From: Cladocopium goreaui
Taxonomy: Eukaryota; Sar; Dinophyceae; Suessiales; Symbiodiniaceae
Assembly (NCBI GenBank): GCA_947184155.2
Contig: CAMXCT020001111.1
Location: 113,167 to 177,166 of the forward strand
Direction: 5' to 3'
DNA length: 64,000 bases
Shown here: piece after piece, positions 29,838 to 40,546 of the stretch
Position numbering within the stretch: position 1 is the first letter of the stretch
Layout of the letters: each line of letters opens with the position of its first letter
Position numbers and translations under genes: made by a program
Notes under the pieces: generated by a model
Databases searched by the model: none
What the model was told of the DNA's origin: nothing
What the model saw: only the letters and a program-made list of their open reading frames with translations

Positions 29838-32800
29838 TGTTGAGAAGACAGTATACAGGGCGGGCTGAGGACAACAAGAACTGGTTGTAGTTCCCGTATC
29901 ATCCGTAGAGCTGACTGACGATGGGTCTCCTTGGTAAAGTCCCAGCCAGTAGTCAGGTCCAAAGCTCCTCCAGCCCGAAAGCCGTACTTCTCTGCCTTTC
30001 CAGTGACTCTTTCTGGTGAGTACACCTCGACAATGGTTTTGTTGAGCTTCTTGAGGTTCTCCTTGACGAACTTCTTGTCCTCCTTCGTCAGCTTGGCGTC
30101 ATCACCATAGATATCCGATGTAGCGTAAGCAAAATGCTTAGCCAATGCCTGCCCATACACATAGCAGGTCATGTTGTCCGCAGTGGATAGTGAAACTGGC
30201 TCAGTTTTGAATTCATCAGTACATTCATTGTGCCATGCAACAAGGTCTGGCGTGCCAAAAGCAGCAATTGTGGCCGTCGACAGGCAGCAGTTCATGCAAA
30301 GGAAGACCATGAACTTGGAGAAACGGGAACTCAGGAACTTTCCCAAAGATCTGCCATGTCGACCACCAAGCTGCGACTTGCCAACTAGGCGGCTGGATGG
30401 GTTGCATCTGGTGCCACCATCTCCACCTGCTCCCAAGGCTTCTCCTCGTCGCTGATGACCAACTCCTGGGGTCCATCGTCCTCCACATTGAAGGTCGGCA
30501 TTGGTCCTGCCGTCTTCTTGGGTGGTTGGATTGGTCGAAGTCCCGTTGGCACTCTTTCTTTTGACACTGAGCGTTCTCTCTGTGTCGTTGTCTTTGAAGC
30601 CCGTTTGGGCATAGCATGGCTTGATCCACTGCTCCCAGAAGCCGGCTCGATCCGGCCCATCACGTCCACCTTCAGCTTGATGTCGCCCTGCTCCGGCTTG
30701 GATCGTGGTGCAGGGAGAAACTCCGGGTAGGTCCCCACGACTGTCTGCAAGCTTTTGGCTTCCGGCATCTGGGGAACTTCCGTTGCCGATGAGGACAGAG
30801 ACGGATCGGCTTCCAGCCTTTCCCAACGTGCCCCGCATTGGATGCATGTCCACCACCTCTGTCGTGGATTTGCTCGGCACCGCATGTACTCTCCGGGGTG
30901 AGTGCAAGTTCTTGGGCTCTCGTTCCAATGCTTTTGGGCTGTGGATCTTGACAGTGGTGCTCCAATTCCCTGAGGAATCCATTGGGTCTTGGTGACCTTG
31001 CTCTTGCCCTTCGGCTTCGCCTTGGCTTTGAAGTCCGTCTCCTCGTCGACGTCCAGAACATTGCCCTTCTGCTGGAGATAGTCCAGAACCATCTGCTGCC
31101 GAGTTGTCTGCACAAGCATGAACAGGGCGGTCATCACCCGCATCCACGCTGCCAGACACTTGGCCGTTCCCATCTTCTTCGGAGGTGTTGGTTCTTCTTC
31201 TCCCTGATACATCTTGTAGATGGAGGACTGAAGCGATCCCGCTGCCAACATCTGGTTCTTCTTGGGCGCCATGGCGTCGACTGAGACGATTGGCGAAGGC
31301 TTGGGCTGCTTTGGAAAGCGTCCAACTCATCAGAGAGCTGAATGGGCTTCGAAGAGCACGGTCTGATTTTCTCTTCAAACACATTCTCAAAGACCCGAGG
31401 GTGACTGTTTGCGCACCCTTTGACAACTCTGGGCTCAAGCACCAATTTCCATCATGATCAGTTTCATCCAAACTAAACTCCATCGGTCGATTGACCGTTT
31501 CCACCACGTTGAAAACCCTCACACTCCCCTTTTTTCTGACACTCGGACGAGGCTGCATGTCCCGTCCTGTTGACGGCTGTGTGAAGCTCTGCCTGCTCGA
31601 TGTCGGAGGTCTGCTTGAAGACGAAGGTCTGGATGAAGACAAAGGTCGCGTCGTAGTTGACGGTCTGGATGTAGGTGAAGGGCCCCTTCCTGTCGATTCC
31701 GACCTCGGGGATGATTGGCGATCTTGATCTTCTTGATCATCATCATCGTCTGAAGGTTCTTGACCGCCACGTCGTCCCTCAAAGAAGACCACGGTGCCAA
31801 ACCAAGGTTGATTTAGGCAACGATGTGGTCGCTCCACCCAGTCGTCATTGATCACCTCCATGTGATTGTCGACCATTGTGGCATACACCCACTTTCTTTT
31901 GGTCAAGAGGACTCGAGGTATTGTTCGAAGGTGGTTGGGTGTTGGAAGTCGTTCTCTCCAACCATCTTGCCGTTCCAGGAAGGTTCGTTGCCCCTGCTGG
32001 TTCTCCAAGTAGAACAGCACACCTTGCGTCGGGTCCAAGGGAATGTGTACTCCCTCTTCATTGGTGAACATCACCACTGGTGGATCTTCTTCCTGTTGGT
32101 CAAAGTGCAAGACCCGTTGAACCACTGCATAGTCTGTGCTTTCCGACACATTGTCCGAGGAGTATGAACTCGAAGAACGTAGAGGTAGTGCTGGTGGTAC
32201 TCCTTGTGCTCGTTGATCTCGAAGACGTTGAAGAGCTTGAAGACGACGATCTCCACCAGATTGTTGTGCTTGTCCAGGTCGTTGAACTTGTCCCGAACTG
32301 TGTGCTCGTTCTGGTTGTTGAGACTGTTGTTGCAACGCTGGTCTCTCTTCAGGTAGCTCTTGCAACACCTCCACTTCTGTGGATTCTCCATCGGGAGCAG
32401 TGCTCGTACCATCTGTGTATGGCACTGTTGGTGCCATTGAATCTGCACGTTCTGAAGCAGGTGCGGCTCTTGACCTTGATCTAGATCTTCTCCTCGTTTC
32501 GTTTTCCACCGGAACTTCTCCAGGCAAGACATGGGCTTCCACATAGGTCTCGAAAAAGACGTCGTCCATTGGTCGGCCTGAAGTCTCGTCCACACAGATT
32601 GTGGGTGGAAAACTCGATGTCAAAGTCCCGGATGAAGTCGAAGAAGTCAAAATAGCCAAAGCCTCACTTCGTTGATCACGCGCAGCATCACCACCTCCCA
32701 AAATTGAGTGCGAAGAACGTGGATGTAAAAGAAAAGGGTCATGGCCATTTTGTTGAAGGTTCTGAGGCAACTTCCATGGCGTGGTCTCGAAGTCGAACAT

Positions 32801-33859
32801 GTGAATTGCTCGATGGCCAGATGGAAGTCTTCTCATCTGCGTTGTGTGGCCATCGGCAGTCACGTAAGTGTCATATTGAAGGTCAAGGCTGGCACCCACC
32901 GTCTCCAAATAGGAAATGGGAATCAAAGGTGGTGTGACAAAACCAGTGGGACCCTCTCCATCTTCGATCACTGTGAACCTCAAAATGCCGAGAACTCCAG
33001 CTATTGAGGTGGGCACATCAAAAGCTCCACAAAGTCGAGCAGCGCCACCAATTCCCGCACATTGTGAGGAGGGGCGGCGAATTGGAACAGGTCGCAATCC
33101 AGCTGCTCGCAACTCTTCTCGCATGCCATTGAAGCTTTGGCTTCCCACCACGGCTTCTTCAGCAGCCGTGTCGACAACACCTTCAAAGGCTCGTACTCGA
33201 ACTCCGGCATAGACCGCACGCATCAGTGTGGTATGTGGTGGTGGAAATGGCATCGGTTGCAACTGCTGGAACATGTAGGTACTGGTAGAAGAACCTGTTC
33301 CTCCAACAGTTACAAACTGCTTCTTTTGGGTACCTTTGGAACTGCCTCTATGCGGGCAATTCCGACTGATGTGCCCTAGCTCTTGGCAAGAAAAGCATCT
33401 GGTCCTCGCCATCAGTTCTGCCTCAGTGCCTTTTATGGTCGAATCATCTTTCCGGCCATGTCCATCTTTCTTTCTACCTTTCCCTCTGCCTTTGGGCTTC
33501 TTGTTGATATGGCTTCTACGTCCGCCACCATTGCCACGGTGTCGGACAAAGCCCCTTTCTCGCTTTCTGGTCCTCAGATCCTTTCTCACATCATTGTAAG
33601 CCTGGACATAGATCGCCTCGGCTTCGTCAAACTCTCTATCTTCAAACCGAAGCATGTCGTCGGCCAGCTCGGAGTCTGAGTACTCCTCTTCTTCCATCTG
33701 GTTCTTCTTCATCTTCAGTCCCATCAGCATCTTCACCAGCTTGTAGAAAAGTACGCTGTACTGGAACTGCACCAGGAAGAGCAGCTGCCTTCGAAAGAGT
33801 TTCCAGGCGATCCAAAGGTCGCAGTGCGTTGACCACCTCCTCATACGACAAGAGCACAT
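29834..33859 (-). pseudogene. Copia Gag C-terminus, protease-like and methyltransferase-like region, frameshifted
   Basis: This long frame picks up from Gag after a +1 shift near 33700. It encodes an acidic stretch, a basic stretch, one CCHC knuckle (CFSCQELGHISRNC) and a protease-like motif VVDTAAEEAVVG in which the usual DTG/DSG Gly is Ala. Low-complexity Ser/Gln/Pro linkers follow. Between about 31445 and 30380 the genuine coding frame moves away through single-base losses (31445, and a T run near 31300) and returns near 30370. The end carries VEVYSPERVT and LSPPC, the start of a SAM-methyltransferase-like module split by an extra TA at 29852-29855. Confidence 0.6.
30385..31272 (-). pseudogene. 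Middle segment of the copia polyprotein in a shifted frame
   Basis: The 295-codon frame (upstream open part begins before the listed Met) encodes MAPKKNQMLAAGSLQSSIYK, a KAKAKPKGKSKV basic run and a possible zinc motif CRANPRQRWWTCIQCGARW. It ends PDATHP and a stop where another frame resumes. The composition is better than in the long overlapping frame, so this is the true coding frame for the interval. Confidence 0.55.
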
Positions 33860-35306
33860 GCGTCTTCAACGCTATCATCTGCTGTTGTTGTTCTGAAAGT
33901 CCAGCTTGACGTAGTAGAATTCGTCCTGCTACCAAAGGATTGAGGACTTCACCTCCAAGTTGACTTTCAAGCTCCTGCTTTTGAACCTCCTTTCTGGACA
34001 AGAAAGCTGCAAAAGTTTCACCACGTGCTCGATCACCACTGTAGACAAAGTTGTCCACCGACTGAGGCCCAATTGCCTCCAGGTATGGTTTGTAGCGAGC
34101 CATGAGGGTGGTGAGTATGGCAGCATATCCAGCTTCCGTAGTCAAAGTTTCTGGGGGCACCACATCTGCTATGCGTCTTGCCTCTTCTCCCAAAGCTGAA
34201 TACAGCTTTATGCCCCAACGAGATTTCGGAGTGGTTGTCTCCTGCTCCCACATTCCAAGCTGCTTCGACCAACTCCTCAAGCCAGAAGGTGCTCCTGACC
34301 AAGGTGGTACTGAAGCACGCTTGTCCCCACTTAAGGCCTCCACCAACTTCTTGAACCAGTCTTCCGTAGAACTTGATTGATTCGGACTTGAATCCGGAGT
34401 TGGTGATGTAGGCACCGTTTTCCCAAGCGCTTCAAACGCTGATGCCACTGGTCTGGCTCGAGCATCTTGAACACCAGTTCTCAGGCCGTTCACAAAGTCC
34501 TGGGCGGTCTGAACTGGCATCGCATTGGTCGAAGTCGAGGGTTGATATCCTCTCCATGGGTCAGCAGCTTGAAGAGGGTCAGGAGGAATGCCACCAGGCT
34601 GTCTACTCGAAGCGTCCTGATGTCCTTGTCCCGGAAGAACTCGTTGAGGTTGACCAGAAGGAACTTGATGAGGTAGTCCAGAAGGTACTTGTTGAGGTAG
34701 TCCAGAAGGAACTTGTTGACGTAGACCAGAAGGAACTTGTTGAGGTAGTTCCTGCCGAGAAAGACCACCACATACTCCTGGTGATAGAGGAATTTGTTGA
34801 TGTGGTATCGTCCAAGGGCTCTGATAGACCGCACTTGCGCATCCATTGGCTTGGCTTCCAAGTTGTTGGAAAGGTCCAAGAGGACTTGCAGCATAGCCAT
34901 AGGCTTGCGGTCCATAGCCCATCGGGTTGTAGGACAGTCCACCCAACCCATAGTTCATTCCATCACCAGAGGCTCCATACGTCGTCCTTGTGGTGGGTAT
35001 CGAAAAGCCCGCAGGGGTGTTGGTCATTGGGCTCATGTTGTTCACCATGGAGCTTGGCATCGATGTAGACGACATAGAAGGATCGAACGACCCGGCTCCA
35101 GCAGCACTGGCGCGATCACCTTGGGTGTTTCCAGTTGTCGCTGCATAGATCCCAGGTTGGTGGCCGAATTCTGCGTCTCCCACCTGAGGTCGTTCTTCAC
35201 CTCCCACCTGAAGTCGATCTGCATCTCCCACACCAGCTGCAGCGCCACCACGACGCCGCCGATGTCTTCGTCCTGTAGCTCCATAGTCCTGCGAAGCTCC
35301 CGCCAT
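33642..35306 (-). CDS. Copia Gag
   Basis: The first ATG lies 32 bases after the primer-binding site; the frame has 554 codons. The N-terminal half is Gly/Ser/Pro/Gln-rich with about four 24-bp repeats (QQVPSGLP, residues ~190-225). The second half (about 330-520) is a helical capsid-like region: WFKKLVEALSGD, WSKQLGMWEQET, RWGIKLYSALGEEA, FAAFLSRKEVQKQELES. The last ~15 residues after DEEEPDG are out-of-frame; the coding frame continues +1 into the zinc-knuckle frame. In intact relatives the two would be continuous or joined by programmed shifting. Confidence 0.7.
   Translation of the reverse strand: MAGASQDYGATGRRHRRRRGGAAAGVGDADRLQVGGEERPQVGDAEFGHQPGIYAATTGNTQGDRASAAGAGSFDPSMSSTSMPSSMVNNMSPMTNTPAGFSIPTTRTTYGASGDGMNYGLGGLSYNPMGYGPQAYGYAASPLGPFQQLGSQANGCASAVYQSPWTIPHQQIPLSPGVCGGLSRQELPQQVPSGLRQQVPSGLPQQVPSGLPHQVPSGQPQRVLPGQGHQDASSRQPGGIPPDPLQAADPWRGYQPSTSTNAMPVQTAQDFVNGLRTGVQDARARPVASAFEALGKTVPTSPTPDSSPNQSSSTEDWFKKLVEALSGDKRASVPPWSGAPSGLRSWSKQLGMWEQETTTPKSRWGIKLYSALGEEARRIADVVPPETLTTEAGYAAILTTLMARYKPYLEAIGPQSVDNFVYSGDRARGETFAAFLSRKEVQKQELESQLGGEVLNPLVAGRILLRQAGLSEQQQQMIALKTHVLLSYEEVVNALRPLDRLETLSKAAALPGAVPVQRTFLQAGEDADGTEDEEEPDGRRGVLRLRAGRRHASV
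34642..34745 (-). repeat. 24-bp minisatellite inside gag
   Basis: The unit, on the plus strand, is GTTGAGGTAGTCCAGAAGGA plus four more bases, about 4.3 copies with substitutions. It keeps the frame and encodes QQVPSGLP repeats. Confidence 0.7.
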
Positions 35307-35337
35307 GACAGCGGGTCAGGCTGCCCGGCCGTGCCGG

Positions 35338-35349
35338 GCTCCGCTACCA
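35338..35349 (-). other. Copia primer-binding site
   Basis: TGGTAGCGGAGC on the minus strand is separated from the 5' LTR by one base. It fits the 3' end of an initiator tRNA-Met and is identical to 3275-3286. Confidence 0.65.
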
Positions 35350-35350
35350 C

Positions 35351-35465
35351 TAAACAAGTGGGCAAAACCCAGAGCGCAAAAGCTCTGTTTTACTCCTGAG
35401 CCACAACTCAAGGCGCCTGCGGACAGCGCATCTGTCTCATGGATTCTATGTAACTTTCTCAGCCT
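35351..35465 (-). repeat. 5' LTR of the copia element
   Basis: It is identical to the 3' copy. On this side the outer flank shows the AGGCT target duplication overlapping the repeat end, followed by unrelated AAATC. Confidence 0.85.
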
Positions 35466-36126
35466 GATTTGGGATGATGAAAAAGGCATTTTGGGATGAT
35501 TCGATGATTCCGACTGCCGTCGGGACCGGTGACCTTTAAGTTCAGCAAGGCTTTCTCAACCACCAATAGCCACTAATGAGGGTTTATTTAGCTTTATTTA
35601 GAATCTATTATCGTAATGAAGTGTCAATCTGATTTCACCCGTTAATGGACCTTTGGTGATTCTGATAATGATACAGCATTCATTTCCGACAAATGCAACC
35701 GGGATCGGGGCCAATGTCTGCACCAAAGACTTGTTCACCTTGGATAGATTACTTAAAAAAACGAAAATGAATTGAAATCTTCACATAAGTTGCATCAAAC
35801 CATTCCGTGAAAGGCTCAACAACCACAAAAATTGAAAAACATGCAGAATGAATAACGGTTCGGCAGGCTGTGTAGTTCCGCTGCTACCACGCAAGGACTG
35901 CAGCAGACTTTCACTTGGGTTTTTGGCAACCCAGATGATTCCAGGCCCAACGGGGCACGACCTTCACCATACCACAATAGAAGGGAGGGGTGAACCCCAC
36001 TTTTGTCAGCATTTTTAGGGCTAAATACGAAGATAAACACAAGGTTTCAAACTACAAAAATCACTTAATTGTACATGGTATAACATGATATAACTAATCA
36101 TAAGTAGTCAATACCATCTGACTCAC
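35466..36126. other. Gene B intron sequence right of the copia element, with one possible exon
   Basis: A GC-rich patch at 35870-35960 has minus-strand frames (KVCCSPCVVAAELHS or VAKNPSESLLQSL) and a GTAGCA donor near 35917, but the acceptor and phase are unclear. Nothing else is supported. Confidence 0.3.
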
Positions 36127-36197
36127 CGTTTCGACAACCTCTAGAACGATACATCTTTTGGGACTTTGGTGTCATCTTTCCCATGAAAGCTGCCATA
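36127..36197 (-). CDS. Candidate gene B exon
   Basis: The donor ACG|GTGAGT is consensus. The acceptor CAATGACCAAAG|T follows a long T/C run. It enters in phase 2, encodes MAAFMGKMTPKSQKMYRSRG and leaves in phase 1. It is Met/Lys-rich with no recognised domain. Confidence 0.48.
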
Positions 36198-36549
36198 CTT
36201 TGGTCATTGCAGTGGTTTAAGGGAAAAAAATTGCAGGCAACCGTTCTTGCATTGAAAAACAAACATGGTTTCCGGCTTTCCGGCGTTAACATTTCCATTC
36301 AACCAATTGATTGGGGGTTTCTGGGCAAATTTGAAATAGTCTTGCTCTCTTTAGAATAAACTAACATAGATGTGGAAATCCCATGAAATCCCATGGTTTC
36401 CCGAAGAAGATGAGCTGCATTTCTGGTGGGTTTTCCGGATCTTTTTTGTATGTTCACAGGAGGATACAGTTGAGATTCCATGTGATCCACGTGATGCACA
36501 TGTTGAATGAGCGCCCGTGGGGCCGGTGAAACCACTAGATCCGTGAGAC

Positions 36550-36572
36550 ACGCCGTGATTTTGGGCGAGAAA
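36550..36572 (-). CDS. Possible 23-base micro-exon of gene B
   Basis: The acceptor is CATGCCCAAG and the donor GTCTCA, in phase 0 and out phase 2, which joins both neighbours. It encodes FLAQNHG. The frame stays open past the donor, so a longer exon is possible. Confidence 0.3.
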
Positions 36573-36687
36573 CTTGGGCATGTCTGTGGTAAGGCCTCCC
36601 ATAGGCATTAGGGCCCTACATGTGTATAGCACACCCATAAAAGGATCATTAGAAGAGTCATGAAAATCCAGATTCTTATACAGAAAC

Positions 36688-36753
36688 ATGTGCATTGCCC
36701 GCACGAGGCAGGTGCCGGAAATTTCCAGCAGCCAGGAATGTGACAAGTTTTGC
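36688..36753 (-). CDS. Candidate gene B exon
   Basis: The acceptor is CGCGTATAG|GC and the donor CAT|GTTTCT, giving 22 codons in phase 0 (AKLVTFLAAGNFRHLPRAG). It follows 37961-38016, which leaves in phase 0. Other frames are open, one of them Cys-rich (KTCHIPGCWKF). Confidence 0.42.
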
Positions 36754-36784
36754 CTATACGCGTGCGAGTGAAGCCTCACATTTT

Positions 36785-37180
36785 CTCAACTCTGTTCTGT
36801 GAATTCGTCATCATCTTGCTTCAGTCCTTTTCAACTGTGGCCACCACTTCTCAGCTCCTCGCAGCTCCTCTCAGGTCTCAGCTCTTTTCAATTCTTCTCA
36901 CAACTCGTCTCAGCTGTTCTCAACGATTCTCACCTTTGCATACCTTTGCGCACATCTTCTCAACCCGTTTCAACTGCTCTCAACCTTTCTCAGCTGAACT
37001 CTTTTGACCTCTTCCCACCTCTTCTCAACTCTTCTCGCCACTTCTCACCTCTTCTCAACTCTTGTCGATAATGTTCACCTCTGCCCACCTCATATCAACT
37101 CTTGTCAACTGGCTGAACTCTTCTCACCTCTACTAAACTCTTGTGAGAATCGTCACCTCTGCTGAACTCATTTCAACTGC
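36785..37180 (+). repeat. Pyrimidine-rich TTCTCAACTC degenerate repeat
   Basis: Near-copies of TTCTCAACTC / CTCAGCTCTT / TTCTCACCTC recur with a 10-15 base period for about 400 bases. They give artificial Leu/Ser-rich frames on the plus strand. Confidence 0.6.
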
Positions 37181-37960
37181 CAACTGTTTCAACTCTAATT
37201 ATTATCCTTCTTTATCAACCCATGTGACTTGTTCAACTTGCGTCTTCTTTATTTCCTGGCAACTCAAGTCAACCAATTTCGACTTTTCTCAGCTCTTTTT
37301 ACATCGTTTTCAACTATGCGCAACTCTCCTGTCTTCTTCTCCAAAAGAAATTTAGTTGCAAACCGCAATAAAACCACACGCAGCGGATCGCAGCGGCAGC
37401 AAAAACTGCAGCTCCAAAACCGGATTTTGGCGCCAAAGCGAAAGAAACCGATGCTGAGGCGCTGTTTAAAAGGCATTTTAAACGGAAAATCATCAGCGCC
37501 AAAGTAGAAAAAACTGCTGCAGAATCACCATCGCAACCTTGATGCAGCCACTCTAATACGATTTTTACGACTCTCAGCTGCACTAATAAAGTTTACGGAC
37601 TCAGCCGCAGCAGCGAGGAACCTTGACGCAGCCATTCCACTTCGATCTGCAGAAACTTAGTTGCAAAACACAATAGAACTCTACTCTACTCTACTCCACT
37701 CTCCCCTGCTTTCAGGAACATGCCAGCTGGACTTAAATGATCTTTTGAGCTACTTCTCTACTTCAGGAACATGCCAACTGGACACACTGATCTTTGGGCT
37801 CATGAGAATATGAAAGTCCGTAGCTCGGAGCGTCTCTGCGAAACTTCCTTTGATAATACATAATAATATATTACACAGTATTTCTACTCAATATTAATAT
37901 TCATCAATGTCTTTTACATCATGAGCCGCTCGAAGTGTTTTACATCACCAAGGAACCTAC
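37181..37960. other. No exon supported
   Basis: The 37330-37620 stretch is moderately GC-rich with open frames on both strands, but none has paired splice signals. At 37818-37832 a CCGTAGCTCGGAG block matches 22326-22338. Confidence 0.3.
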
Positions 37961-38016
37961 GCCCTGGTAGCCATGGATGGCCATCATGGAATGGGACACA
38001 CCCACTTCACAGATCT
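37961..38016 (-). CDS. Candidate gene B exon
   Basis: The acceptor GTCGTCGTCTTCAG is strong and the donor is GGC|GTAGGT. It enters in phase 1 and leaves in phase 0, encoding ICEVGVSHSMMAIHGYQG. No domain is recognised. Confidence 0.5.
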
Positions 38017-38497
38017 CTGAAGACGACGACAGCTTGACCTATGATCAATGAAACCGGAATCATAAAACCAATGATCAATACAGGTAGTCATGGTATAATA
38101 GATACATCATCAATGGCCACCAATAATATCAATAATTCATAAACCATAGATCAATTTAAAAATAAAAGAAAACAATAATAATAAATCACTATTGCCTGGT
38201 TTTGAGCCTCCCTGAATGTCCCTGATTTGAAGTTTCCCTATGGATCCAAGTTCCAAGTTTCAATAAACTGAGGGAGTATGTGGGGTCTCAGCAAGGAGAG
38301 TTAGCCTTAAACTTCTAAGTATTTGCATCCATATGGCTACTTTAAGGGAAACATCATGATAAATCACGGGACTTGATTGTGTGTGTTTTCCCTTCAAAAT
38401 CATGGTATGTTAAAATTTTGTCTGTTTCCCCTTCAGCTTTTCATCCAACCCCACCCGGTGCAAGTCGTCCTTCGCACTTCAGAGCGAAAAGAGCTAC

Positions 38498-38524
38498 GCA
38501 GCACGCAGCTCAGACCAAGTCGGC
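38498..38524 (-). CDS. Possible 27-base micro-exon of gene B
   Basis: The acceptor is CACTGCGCCCAG|GC and the donor GC|GTAGCT. Phase 1 in and out (RLGLSCVL) fits the neighbours. The plus strand offers a competing terminal exon with acceptor TTCCCCTTCAG at 38437, so the strand is not certain. Confidence 0.3.
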
Positions 38525-38642
38525 CTGGGCGCAGTGGATGTAATATAATGTAATATACATGTTTATGGATACAAGTTAGCTGCACCATGGTTATATCATG
38601 TGTATATAGATATATATACACAGCTACTATCATTATATCGTC

Positions 38643-38733
38643 TTGTTGGTGGTTTCAACCCCTCTGAAAAATATTAGTCAGTTGGGGTGATTATTCCCAA
38701 AATATGGAAAACGTGTTCCAAACCACCAACCAG
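38643..38733. mobile_element. Foldback element, family M3 copy 2
   Basis: It is bounded by GTTGGTGGTTTCAACCCCTC and TTCCAAACCACCAAC. The core (AAAATATTAGTCAGTTGGGG) is nearly the same as in the copy at 40044. Confidence 0.65.
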
Positions 38734-40043
38734 TCATGTATATATATATATATATACATACATACATACATACATACACGGATACTATCATTATAATGGT
38801 TGCTATCGTCACCATGGTGAATATGGTCAATATATACATATATATACATATATATGTATCATATGATTACTTATGGTTCATAATGGTGGACAAGATCATT
38901 GAATATTACCTATAATTATAATGTTCATACTGATTACTAGTTACTACATAGATTCCCAAAATGCTGGAACTCCCAATGGGACTTTTCAAAAACGCCTTCA
39001 GCAAAACCAGGTTCATTCAGGATATCAGGGGATAAGATCACTGAATATCTCTGGTAAAATCCATTGAAGTGAAAATTCGATGAAATTTATATGGCTGTAA
39101 GATGTGCTGTGATATTCAACAAACATGAGAATACAACTCGGTATTTGTGGAATTCGTTTGCCAAAATACCGAACAGATCCGTATGCTTCATGTCCATTCA
39201 TGTCCCACGTTTCGTGGCGCTCGAATTCGCAAACCAAGCAATTTCGAGGGAGTCAAACCCCCAGAAAAAAACACATGCCTCTTCTCGCAAGTACTCTCCA
39301 ACCTTGAGCGCTGGCGTGTGGCTTGCATAGGAAGGTCACGGCCAAAATAGATAGATTATGATAGATTATGATAGATTGCTATGTTGCTGGTTGAGACCTT
39401 CGCACCACAAAGGACACCTTTGCTGGTTGATGCATAGGCGGAGGCAACATCATGGCTATACAGTATAGAGCGAAAAAAAAAGAAAACCTCGAAGAACAAG
39501 GATCTGTGCAAAAATGAGGGTTCCCCCCAAAGCGCCCGTTTTGTTCGGGAAAATGAACATCGTGATATTTTGCAATACCGTATTTTCAAACAATATTTAT
39601 GTTGGAAACCATTGAACAGCTTCAAACATCACTGCCCATTTCTGCTGGGTAGTTGGCACATTCAAACTGATTTGACTGTTGAACACATGTATTCTATGGT
39701 TCTCTCACATATAGCTATGCTATGCCCTCAAAGCAACAAAAAACCTGAATAAGGACCAAGGATATACTAGCCCTACTATGCTTTAATACTGTATGTTTCT
39801 GAATGCGTGTGCCATCAAGAGTATCCAGATTGAAACCCAAACTGTTGCGCATTTTTGGGGGAATCCAAAACTTTGCAGTAGCAGAAAAAACTGACATTTG
39901 TTAAAAATTCTGGTACCCCTGTCCACGCTCTAGATAGGTCGTTCCACGCTCTAGGTAGGTCTTTCCACGGTTTGTCCACCGTCAGGGCAGAATTTGTTAT
40001 TCTTGGGATGTTTCTCTTCAAAAAATTGTAAACATAATGAATA
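38734..40043. other. Intron-like, no exon supported
   Basis: It holds a TACA tetranucleotide run at 38755-38780. The 39120-39330 stretch has three open plus-strand frames but weak composition and no splice context. A GTCCACGCTCTAG pair near 39920-39960 forms a short direct repeat. Confidence 0.3.
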
Positions 40044-40144
40044 ACTGGTTGGTGGTTTCAACCCCTCTGAAAAAATATTAGTCAGTTGGGGTTCTTGTTC
40101 CCAATATATGGAAACATAAGCAATGTTCCAAACCACCAACCAGT
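40044..40144. mobile_element. Foldback element, family M3 copy 3
   Basis: It is bounded by ACTGGTTGGTGGTTT and AAACCACCAACCAGT, a perfect 15-base inverted pair. It shares the ACCCCTCTGAAAAAATATTA core with the other copies. Confidence 0.7.
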
Positions 40145-40546
40145 GGTACAGTTGTTTATGGCATTGGGAAACCCCCACCCAAAATAATTCATCATCATTT
40201 TTCGAATTAGAATGGCCAGAAATTGGGATAATATTATATGATATACAATACACTGATATACTGTGTATATATATATAGATAGATAGATAGATACACACAC
40301 ACACACATATATATATATATACCCCGCATGACAGAATCCCACTGTCTGCATCTTCCCAGGGCTACCTTAAGATCCTTAAGCAACAACTGGTGTATAGTTT
40401 TCCCACGATCCTCGAAACAAACCTATTAGAATCCAGAAACATTTTGCTGTTAAACCCATGCAGAATTGACACCAAAACCCTCAAAAAACGGCCGTGGTCC
40501 AACTATTCTGTTTCAACTTCCGTGGCAAACAAACACTAAAACATGT

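Larger units (their letters stand above)
24902..35465 (-). mobile_element. Ty1/copia LTR retrotransposon, near full length but frameshifted
   Basis: A 115-bp sequence is repeated without mismatch at 24907-25021 and 35351-35465. AGGCT (minus strand) flanks the element on both sides (24902-24906 and 35461-35465), as expected of a 5-bp integrase target duplication; taken strictly, the LTR is then about 110 bp. Inside, on the minus strand, are a primer-binding site, Gag, zinc knuckle, protease-like, methyltransferase-like, integrase, RT and RNase H regions in copia order, then a polypurine tract. At least five reading-frame breaks separate them. Confidence 0.85.
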
